Assembly (NCBI GenBank): GCA_024233305.1
Contig: JACKPV010000022.1
Location: 496,001-560,000 of the forward strand
Reading direction: 5' to 3'
Source: Verrucomicrobiales bacterium
GTDB lineage: Bacteria; Verrucomicrobiota; Verrucomicrobiia; Limisphaerales; J093
DNA length: 64,000 nt
This document shows, in pieces, positions 25,709 through 32,921 of the stretch (the stretch's first letter is position 1; each line of letters starts with the position of its first letter). The position numbers and the translations under genes are program-made. Below the pieces are notes generated by a model that saw nothing but the letters and a program-made list of their open reading frames with translations, made no database searches and had not been told where the DNA came from.

Positions 25709-26743
25709 ATGGCACTGGCGGAACTCCAACAGGAACAGGCCGGAATCGAGCTGCTTCAGCGCAGTCTGGAACAGGGACGCCTGGGGCATGCCTACCTCAT
25801 TTCCGGCCCCGATCTCCCGGCGTTGGAGCAGGTCGCCCGGACGCTCGCCGCCACGTTGAGCTGCACCGATCCGAAGCGCAGCGCCGGCGGAGATCTGCCC
25901 GTCGATGCCTGCGACACCTGCCCGGCCTGCCGCCAGGTGGCGCGGGACGTCCATGCCGACGTGCATTGGCTGCGACCCGAATCCAAGACGCGGGTCATCA
26001 CCGTCGATCTGATGCGCGGCCTGTTGCGTGTGGTGCACATGAAGCCGAACGGCCCCGGCTGGAAGGTCGCGGTCCTGGTCGGCGCGGAACGCCTCAACGA
26101 ACAGGCCGCCAACACCTTCCTCAAGACGCTCGAAGAACCACCCGAACGCTCGGTATTGATTCTGCTCAGCACCGAACCGTCGCGCGTGCTGGACACCATT
26201 CGATCCCGCTGCCTTCGCCTGAACCTCGGCAGCGAAACCGGCGGTCGGCCGACCGGTCCGTACCGCGACTGGCTCCAGGAATTCAGCCGCAGCGCCGCCG
26301 GCGGCGAGGAAGGCCTGCTGGCCCGTTACCGGATGATCGCCCGGCTGCAGGAGGAACTCGGGCGCCTGCGCGAGCGCATACAGGAGGAAGTTGCCGCCCG
26401 ATCGCCGCTGCAACGCTACACCGACATCGAACCCTCGTTGCGGGAACGTTGGGAGGCGGAACTCAGCGCGGCCGTCGAGTCTGAGTACCGCCGGCAACGC
26501 GGGGATTTCCTGGCCGGTCTGCTCTGGTGGTTGCGCGACGTCTGGTTGCACACCCTCGGCGGCGACCCGGTCTTTCTGAGCTTTCCCGACCTCGCACAAG
26601 ACAGCGCCCGCATCGCGGAACGCCTCCGCCCGACCGAGGCCATCGGAAATCTTCGCGCCATCGAAGGCACCCTGCGGCTCCTCTTCACCAACGTCCAGGA
26701 AGCCCTCGCCCTCGAGGTCGGTTTGCTGCGCTTGCGCCTGTGA
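25709..26743 (+). CDS. holB: DNA polymerase III delta' subunit-like clamp-loader ATPase
   Basis: A 344-residue clamp-loader protein. The N-terminal domain has GHAYLISGPDLPALEQ in place of a functional Walker A (no GKT), as is usual for delta', a zinc knuckle CDTCPAC near residue 72, the AAA+ segment EQAANTFLKTLEEPPERSVLIL and sensor region LDTIRSRCLRLNL. The C-terminal half is helical. ATG at 25709 is chosen since the family starts with an F/Q-rich helix and the upstream extension is unrelated. The final TGA overlaps the GTG of the next gene (GTGA). Delta' opens the sliding clamp together with gamma/tau and delta. Confidence 0.88.
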   Translation: MALAELQQEQAGIELLQRSLEQGRLGHAYLISGPDLPALEQVARTLAATLSCTDPKRSAGGDLPVDACDTCPACRQVARDVHADVHWLRPESKTRVITVDLMRGLLRVVHMKPNGPGWKVAVLVGAERLNEQAANTFLKTLEEPPERSVLILLSTEPSRVLDTIRSRCLRLNLGSETGGRPTGPYRDWLQEFSRSAAGGEEGLLARYRMIARLQEELGRLRERIQEEVAARSPLQRYTDIEPSLRERWEAELSAAVESEYRRQRGDFLAGLLWWLRDVWLHTLGGDPVFLSFPDLAQDSARIAERLRPTEAIGNLRAIEGTLRLLFTNVQEALALEVGLLRLRL

Positions 26744-28221
26744 AACGCCGCGCTTCCAAGTCCCGCCCGTCCGCTGCAACCCCGCCCCCTCCGCCACCGC
26801 CGCGCGGAAACGAACCCGGCCCGGACGCCGCCGCCTCCCCGGTCGGGAAGCCCGCCGGAAGCGGACCGCCAACGCCCCCCCGTTCCTGGCTCAACCAGGC
26901 GGCGCTGGGCGCGTTGCTCGGGCTCGCCGTGGCCAAGTTCGGCAATCCGGCGCTGCTGGATCGGTATACCACGGCGCCGGGCAGCTTCTACGAATACCTC
27001 TTCTTCGCCTGGCCGCTGCGCTGGGGTTACGGCGCCCTGTTCCTCGCGACCTTGGTCTGCCTCTTCCGGGCGCGTTGGCGGCCCGAGGCCCCACGGTGGT
27101 TGCTCGCCCTGCCGGCGGTGTGGTTCGGGTGGCAGCTGCTGGCGGCGTCGGGCACCGTGGATGCGGCGCTCACCCGGGTCACCCTGCCCTATCTGGGTTC
27201 CGTCGCGCTTTGCTATTACGTGGGCCTGGCGGCCCTCGGCGGGGAGCGCGAAGGGCGGGTGTTCTGGCTCTGCTACCTGGTGGGCTTCGGGTTCATGCTC
27301 GCGACCGGCTTCGAGCAACATTTCGGCGGGCTCGCCGCGGCGCGGGACCAGATCCTCGCCCGCCCCGACCGGGACCTGCTGCCCCCCGAATACCTCGAAC
27401 GCGTCAACAAGATGCGCGTTTTCGCCACCCTGCTCTATCCCAACGCGCTGGCCGGCGTGCTGCTGCTCATGCTCCCGGCGGTGAGCGTCGGCGCATGGCG
27501 GTTGCTCGGGTTCCTCACGCCCCCCTCGCGCGTGCTGCTCGGTGGCGCCCTCGCGGCGGCCGGACTGGCTTGTCTCTATTGGTCGAAATCGAAGGCCGGC
27601 TGGCTCGTCGCGCTCCTCATGGGGACGGTGCTCTTCTGGCGCCTGCCTTTCGCCAGGCGCTGGAAGATCGGGTTTTCCACCCTGCTGCTCGTCGCCGGCC
27701 TGGCGGCTTTCTTCGTCCGTTTCGCCGACTATTTCGAACGCGGTGCGACGAGCGTCGGCGCGCGTTTCGATTACTGGCGCGCCGCGGCGCAGACCGTGCG
27801 CGATCATCCCGTACTCGGGGCCGGCCCCGGGGCCTTCGCCCGGGAATACCGCCAGCGCAAGACGCCCGAGGCGGAGATGGCGCGCCTGGCCCACAACGAC
27901 TACCTCCAGCAGGCGTGCGACTCGGGCCTGCCCGGGGCGTTCGCCTATGCGGCCTTCGTGTGGGGCGGGTTGGGCTTGCTGGCGCGACGCTGCTGGCGCG
28001 ATCCCCTGCACTTCGCCATGTGGCTCGGCCTGCTCGGTTGGGGTCTGCAAAGCGCGGCGGAATTCGGACTCTACATTCCCCCCATCGGCTGGGCGGCTTT
28101 TCTCATGTTCGGCTGGCTGTCAGGCCTGCCAAACCCGCCGCCAAGGCGCGCCGCAGGCTCTCCCGGGCCGGCGGAATCGTCGGAAAACGGAGGTCAAGTT
28201 ACGCCCGCGCCCGCCGCTTGA
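26740..28221 (+). CDS. O-antigen ligase-like membrane protein (Wzy/WaaL type)
   Basis: A 493-residue polytopic protein with a proline-rich cytoplasmic N-terminus (residues 1-45, PPPPPPPRGNEPG) and about ten to twelve hydrophobic helices. The large periplasmic loop has ARFDYWRAAAQTVRDHPVLG, GPGAFAREY and the HNDYLQQACDSGLPG motif typical of the O-antigen ligase/polymerase family (PF04932). GTG at 26740 overlaps the holB stop, so translation is coupled. The enzyme would add or polymerise a surface glycan; the acceptor is unknown. A fused long N-terminus is uncommon. The downstream channel gene starts 30 bases later. Confidence 0.85.
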   Translation: MKRRASKSRPSAATPPPPPPPRGNEPGPDAAASPVGKPAGSGPPTPPRSWLNQAALGALLGLAVAKFGNPALLDRYTTAPGSFYEYLFFAWPLRWGYGALFLATLVCLFRARWRPEAPRWLLALPAVWFGWQLLAASGTVDAALTRVTLPYLGSVALCYYVGLAALGGEREGRVFWLCYLVGFGFMLATGFEQHFGGLAAARDQILARPDRDLLPPEYLERVNKMRVFATLLYPNALAGVLLLMLPAVSVGAWRLLGFLTPPSRVLLGGALAAAGLACLYWSKSKAGWLVALLMGTVLFWRLPFARRWKIGFSTLLLVAGLAAFFVRFADYFERGATSVGARFDYWRAAAQTVRDHPVLGAGPGAFAREYRQRKTPEAEMARLAHNDYLQQACDSGLPGAFAYAAFVWGGLGLLARRCWRDPLHFAMWLGLLGWGLQSAAEFGLYIPPIGWAAFLMFGWLSGLPNPPPRRAAGSPGPAESSENGGQVTPAPAA

Positions 28222-28251
28222 CGCGGGCTTGGCGGGGCGGACGACGGCGGG

Positions 28252-29652
28252 ATGAAAGCACGGCTCGACAGATGGATTCGTCACACGGCGACCGAACTCA
28301 CGGTCGGCGCGCTGATTATCTTGAGCGTGGTGCTGATCGTCCTGGAACGTTTGACGCCGGCGGACGACCCAAACCGGCTCCGTTTCGAGGTGCTGGGCGA
28401 CGCCATCACGGCGCTGTTTGTGATCGAATTGAGCATCCGTTGGTACGTGGCCCGGAGCAGCCGGTTTTTCTGGCGCGAATACTGGCTGGATGCGCTGTCG
28501 ACCGTGCCCCTCATCCGTCCGCTGCGCATGCTGCGCGTGCTGCGGCTGTTGCGCCTCATTCCACTCGGGGTCCGGATCAGCCGGCGGACGCGGCGGTTGG
28601 GTCAGTTGTTCCACGAAGGTCTGGCGCAGAACATCGTCGTGGCCGCCGCCCTGCTCATGATCCTGCTGTTCGGCGCCGTCGGGATCAATGTGGTCGAGGG
28701 GCGCAACCCGGAATTCAGCCACTTCGACCAGGCGGTGTGGTGGAGTCTGTTCACCATGATGGCAGGCGAACCCATCGGGGCCGTCCCGACCACCTGGGCC
28801 GGACGCCTCGTCACCCTCGCCGTGATGCTCGGCGGATTCACCCTGTTCGCGATGTTCACCGGCATCGTTTCGGCGGTCATGGTCGCGCGCCTGCGCGGCG
28901 GCATGGAGGTCAAGGAAATGGAAATCGACGATCTGACGGATCATTACCTCATCTGCGGCTGGAACCGTTCCGCGCCGCGCATCATTCAGGAACTGCAGGC
29001 CGACCGGGCCACGCGGCGTCACCCGATCGTCATCGTGGCGGAACTCGATCACGATCCCGAACTGCCCCGCTCGGGCGTGAACCGGGGGTTGATCTTCTTC
29101 ATCCGGGCGGATTACACCTCCGCCGACGTGCTCCGCCAGGTGCGCGTCGAACACGCCCGCCGCGCCATCCTGCTGGCGGACAAATCGAAGCCCCGCTCGG
29201 ACCAGGACCGCGACGCGCGCACCGTCCTCGCCGCCCTCACCATCGAGAAACTCCACCGTGGCATCCACACGTGTGTCGAGCTGCTGAACCGCGACAATGG
29301 CAAGGTGCTCGAACTGGCGGGGGTCGAGGAAATCCTGGTGGGCGACGAGTACATGGGCAACCTCATCGCTCATTCCACGCGGACCGGCGGGCTGGTGCGC
29401 ATGCTGGATGAACTCCTGAGCGTGGACCGCGGCAGCCAGTTCTACCGGATGGCAGCGCCGGCGGATTTCGACAACCTCACCGTGGGCGAGGCCATCACCC
29501 GCCTCAAAGCGCAACGCAATCTGCTGTTGGTGGGCGTTGAACCGGCGGCGCCGCGCCCGGGACGCACCGAGCGCCTCTACGTCAACCCGCCGGCGGAGCT
29601 GGTGCTGCGCGGCGACGACCACCTGCTGGTGATCGGTTGCGAGGCCCCTTGA
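28252..29652 (+). CDS. Ion channel with voltage-sensor-like helix and RCK/TrkA regulatory domains
   Basis: A 466-residue protein. The first part has a six-helix voltage-gated-like core: helices at residues 17-32 and 48-66, an S4-like segment RPLRMLRVLRLLRLIPLGVR (89-108), and a pore region 155-205. The cytoplasmic half has a TrkA-N/RCK domain from residue 231 (HYLICGWNRSAPRIIQEL) and a TrkA-C-like end (HLLVIG). The pore loop, SLFTMMAGEPIGAVP (165-179), lacks the TVGYG of K+ channels, so ion selectivity is uncertain. The gene ends immediately before the stop of the convergent WrbA-like gene, with no spacing. Confidence 0.85.
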   Translation: MKARLDRWIRHTATELTVGALIILSVVLIVLERLTPADDPNRLRFEVLGDAITALFVIELSIRWYVARSSRFFWREYWLDALSTVPLIRPLRMLRVLRLLRLIPLGVRISRRTRRLGQLFHEGLAQNIVVAAALLMILLFGAVGINVVEGRNPEFSHFDQAVWWSLFTMMAGEPIGAVPTTWAGRLVTLAVMLGGFTLFAMFTGIVSAVMVARLRGGMEVKEMEIDDLTDHYLICGWNRSAPRIIQELQADRATRRHPIVIVAELDHDPELPRSGVNRGLIFFIRADYTSADVLRQVRVEHARRAILLADKSKPRSDQDRDARTVLAALTIEKLHRGIHTCVELLNRDNGKVLELAGVEEILVGDEYMGNLIAHSTRTGGLVRMLDELLSVDRGSQFYRMAAPADFDNLTVGEAITRLKAQRNLLLVGVEPAAPRPGRTERLYVNPPAELVLRGDDHLLVIGCEAP

Positions 29653-30213
29653 TCAGCCGTTCGGACCGCGCCGTTCGGCCAACCGGTTGCCGGGATGCGC
29701 CTCGGCGCGGCCATGCACGAATCGCGCCGTCCATTCCGCCAGCCGCACCCCCAGCAAACGACACGCCGCCTGGCTGTCCTCGTCGCGCGGCTCGCGCGCT
29801 GCCACCGCGCCGTAATGCAACGTGGTGAGCTTGCCCGAGTAATCGGTCACCCCGAACACCAGGAAGCCGAAGTTGATCAGGATGGTCAGCACCGACTGGC
29901 ACGCGATTTCCATGCCGCCACCCCAGGCCCCCGAGGAGGAGAACGCGCAGCCGATCTTCCCGTCGATCTTCATCCAGTGCTCGAGCATCACGTCGTCCCA
30001 GAAGCGCTTCATCTTCCAGGAAAGCACCCCCATGTTCGTCGGGGTGCCCACCGCGATCCCCTCGCACCAGAGGACATCATCCGCGCCGGCTTCCTCCACC
30101 GACCGCAACCGCACCTCCGTGCCCTCGAACGACTGCGCCCCCTCGGCCACCAACCGGGCCATCTTGGCGGTGTTGCCGCTCGCCGAATCAAACAGAACCA
30201 GAATCTTGTTCAT
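29653..30213 (-). CDS. WrbA/flavodoxin-like NAD(P)H quinone oxidoreductase
   Basis: A 186-residue flavodoxin-fold protein. The phosphate-binding loop FDSASGNTAKMA (residues 8-19), the IAVGTPTNMGVLSWKMKRFWDD segment (52-73) and FSSSGAWGGGMEIAC (91-105) match the WrbA/NADPH-dependent FMN reductase family. It differs from Escherichia coli WrbA in the second half. The C-terminal 40 residues are a charged extension (AEAHPGNRLAERRGPNG). The likely role is two-electron reduction of quinones, using FMN, in oxidative-stress defence. It ends at the stop of the channel gene, so the two genes are convergent with no gap. Confidence 0.85.
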   Translation of the reverse strand: MNKILVLFDSASGNTAKMARLVAEGAQSFEGTEVRLRSVEEAGADDVLWCEGIAVGTPTNMGVLSWKMKRFWDDVMLEHWMKIDGKIGCAFSSSGAWGGGMEIACQSVLTILINFGFLVFGVTDYSGKLTTLHYGAVAAREPRDEDSQAACRLLGVRLAEWTARFVHGRAEAHPGNRLAERRGPNG

Positions 30214-30319
30214 CGCGCATGTGCCCCCCCGCCAACCCGCCGCGACGCGGCGGACCTGCGGAGTGGACGGGGCAAATCGTAGTCATGACACCCGCGCCGT
30301 CAATCCGCGAAGCCGACCC

Positions 30320-32623
30320 TCAATACCGCAGGCAAATCACCTCGTGAATGTCCTCGATTACCAGGTCGACGCGACCGGCCTCGGCCGTGATGCGCGTGCG
30401 CGGATTCACGGCGCCGGCCTCCAGCACCGCCTCGCGGCACCGCAGTGTGGCGCGGTACATAGGTGCGTCCTCGATCGGCACGGGCAGGGCGTAGGGACGG
30501 TCCTTTGGCGGCGTAGTTTGGGGCGGCGGGTTGTAGCCCAGCAGATGCACGCGCAGGATCCGCCGGACAGGGTCGTCGGTCACCACCGCCTCGACGTTCG
30601 CGGGCGCGTCAATGCGAAGCCGCGGATTCGGATGCAACGCCCGCACCGCATTCACCAACAGGCGTCGCGCCTCGACGATGTGATGGTCGCTGGAGGTGGC
30701 CCGGTCCGGGGAAGCGGCGAGCGTGAGGAACCACCCCCGGCCCACCGGGTTGAGCGCGATGGCCGGCCCGACAGGCTGATCGGCGCTCATGGGCCAATCC
30801 GCGTTGTAGCGCCCCTCCGCGTGCAACCGCGTGCGGTGCGGAGCCAACAGTTCCCCCCACACCTGCGCGGTGGTCGGCTCGATCACCGCGGCCGGGCCGC
30901 GTACCAAGAACGGCCAGTCCGAGCGCACGCCTGTCCCCATGGCCGCCAGCCTGTCGTCCGCCCGGTCCTCCGCCCCGGGCAGCCGGACCCAGTTGTCCGT
31001 CGAGGCCAACGTCCGCACCAGCCGGACGCCGGCCAGCGACTCGAGCGCGCCGTTGGATTGCGGCCGCCCCATGCCGTCGCAAGCCCCGCTCAGCCCGGTG
31101 GCGATGATGTTACCGCCGCTCTCCAGATAGCTCCGGAACAGCGCCACCTCGCCCGGCGAGAGGATCCCGACGTTCGGGAGCAGGAGCACCGCGTGCCGGC
31201 GCAGGGCGGCGAGCGTGACGTTCCCGGCATGCACGACGCCCCACGGCACGTGCGCGTAGGCCATCGCCTTGTGCGCCCCCTGCAAGGCCATGAAATACTC
31301 CGCCGGCCGGTCCCGCCCCACCCAGTCCCGCGTCCGCGCACTGTAATAGATCCCGACGTCCTGGACCGGCGCCTGCCCGAAGTGCGCCCGCTTCGCCCGG
31401 ACTTCGTCGAAGCAGGCCCCGAACCGCTCGTAAGCCACGGGATCCAACCAGCCGTCGAAGCCGGTCTTGTCGATCATCGTCACGAAGGCCCCGTGAGCCA
31501 GCAGGGTGAAGAGTTCCCAACGGAGATCGTTCAACGGCCGGGTCGTCTGGTCATGATACATGCGAACGCCGCGCTGCATCGCCACCTGAAAGGGCCGCCC
31601 CGGGGTCGCCGCCCGGTAGAACTCCGCGTTCAACCCAACGGTCAGGGCGCTGAAACCCCACACGCCGGTCTCGCCGGTCACAAAGTCGCCGTTTTGCGCG
31701 TGCCGCACCGGCAACTGCCCGACCTCCCACGAGAAGGGCGGATTGCCATGGTAGTTGAAGTCGACCGTGACCCGGGGATTCCCGCGACGGACGTGCGCGG
31801 TCAATGCCTGCTCAAACCGGTCGCTCGCCTCGTAGCGGAACTCGAGCATCGCATCCCAGCCCTCGTCCCACGTGATTCCCGGCGGCATCGGTCGCCCATG
31901 GCGCTGCTCGAATTGCGCGCGGCACCTCGCGCACCAACAGCCGTGAGGCGGACCAAAACCCTGGTCCACCATGTCCAGGTGAAAGCCGTCAATCCCGTAC
32001 GTCAGCATTTCATCCAGCATGGCCTTCATGTAGTCGAGGTACCCGGAGCGGAAGCAGACGAGGTGGTTGATGGGCTGGCCCGCCTGATCCACGGCGCGCC
32101 ACTCGGGGTGGGCCTTCAGGGTATGGGTGGGATACTGCTGCACCGCGTAGGCGATGACGGCCAAACCGAGCCGATGCCCTTCCGCCACGGCCTCGCGCAG
32201 CACATCCCGCTTCCCCAGGCCCGGGCACTTGGGCTGAAGTTGAGAATCGTAGTAGGCCCAGTCGCCATCCCGCGCCCAGATCACCAGATACTCCCCGCCG
32301 CACGCCTTCGTCTGCCGCGCGATCTCCCGGCCATCGAACCGCGAGGCATAAACCTCGTCCGCGGGATCGCCACCGAACTGCGATCCGGTGGGACCCACTT
32401 CGAGACCGACGAGGGATCTTTCGTGCCACGGTTGCGGATCGGCGGCTTCGGCCCCGTTGACCAACCCCAGCGCGGCCAGCGGCAGGAGCAACCCGCGGAC
32501 AAGCGCACGGAGAACCGCACCGAACGCCGCCCCTCGAGTCCGCCCGCCAAATCGGACCTGCCCGTCCGTCCGGGAGCGACGCCCGCCGACCGAACCGGCC
32601 CAACACCCTGCAACAAGGATCAT
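30320..32623 (-). CDS. Putative glycoside hydrolase, GHL6/TIM-barrel with glutamine-amidotransferase-like domain
   Basis: A 767-residue secreted protein. A TIM-barrel-like half carries EYLVIWARDGDWAYYDS, LREAVAEGHRLGLAVIAYAV and GIDGFHLDMVDQGFGPP, the pattern of the hypothetical glycosyl hydrolase 6 (PF14871) family in the alpha-amylase superfamily. A second half has LLLPNVGILSPGEVALFRSY and LESGGNIIATGLSG, a beta-galactosidase trimerisation/GATase-like domain. The last about 200 residues are beta-rich. The start at ATG 32623 is uncertain: an alternative is that the signal peptide RGLLLPLAALGLVNGAEAA (about 50 residues in) begins the protein. The Cys pair CWCARC near residue 250 may bind metal. 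Substrate unknown; the gene lies divergent from an HzsA-like haem protein. Confidence 0.7.
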   Translation of the reverse strand: MILVAGCWAGSVGGRRSRTDGQVRFGGRTRGAAFGAVLRALVRGLLLPLAALGLVNGAEAADPQPWHERSLVGLEVGPTGSQFGGDPADEVYASRFDGREIARQTKACGGEYLVIWARDGDWAYYDSQLQPKCPGLGKRDVLREAVAEGHRLGLAVIAYAVQQYPTHTLKAHPEWRAVDQAGQPINHLVCFRSGYLDYMKAMLDEMLTYGIDGFHLDMVDQGFGPPHGCWCARCRAQFEQRHGRPMPPGITWDEGWDAMLEFRYEASDRFEQALTAHVRRGNPRVTVDFNYHGNPPFSWEVGQLPVRHAQNGDFVTGETGVWGFSALTVGLNAEFYRAATPGRPFQVAMQRGVRMYHDQTTRPLNDLRWELFTLLAHGAFVTMIDKTGFDGWLDPVAYERFGACFDEVRAKRAHFGQAPVQDVGIYYSARTRDWVGRDRPAEYFMALQGAHKAMAYAHVPWGVVHAGNVTLAALRRHAVLLLPNVGILSPGEVALFRSYLESGGNIIATGLSGACDGMGRPQSNGALESLAGVRLVRTLASTDNWVRLPGAEDRADDRLAAMGTGVRSDWPFLVRGPAAVIEPTTAQVWGELLAPHRTRLHAEGRYNADWPMSADQPVGPAIALNPVGRGWFLTLAASPDRATSSDHHIVEARRLLVNAVRALHPNPRLRIDAPANVEAVVTDDPVRRILRVHLLGYNPPPQTTPPKDRPYALPVPIEDAPMYRATLRCREAVLEAGAVNPRTRITAEAGRVDLVIEDIHEVICLRY

Positions 32624-32921
32624 GCCCCGAGCATACGGACCTCGCGCGGGGAACGGCAATTCCACGATAGCAGGGGCGCAGCCGTCGCGAAACGTCGCCT
32701 TGAACCCGGGCGCGGCCCATGCCAGCAACAAGCGCCTTCCCGAAGACCCGCCCCCGCGGGCGCCAGTCCAGTCTGGCCCCGCGCGCTTCCCGCCTGCGCC
32801 CGCCGCGAGGACTCCTGCCGACAAAGTATGGGATTGAACGCCCCGGCACGCCGGATACCTTCGGCTGCATGACTCCAATCGATCCTGCGGGTCCCACACA
32901 GCGGGGTAGAATCCCGATCCC
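32624..32921. other. Divergent promoter gap between GHL6-type and HzsA-like genes
   Basis: The 298-base gap between two divergent secreted-protein genes must hold both promoters. I see no conserved repeat or RNA gene. Part of it is an Arg/Pro-rich pseudo-coding stretch continuing the GHL6 frame, which is probably non-coding. Confidence 0.4.

Noticed and set aside
29873..32872. 999-codon plus-strand frame over the WrbA-like and GHL6-type genes
   Set aside because: It crosses two real genes and the gap between them, with no domain.
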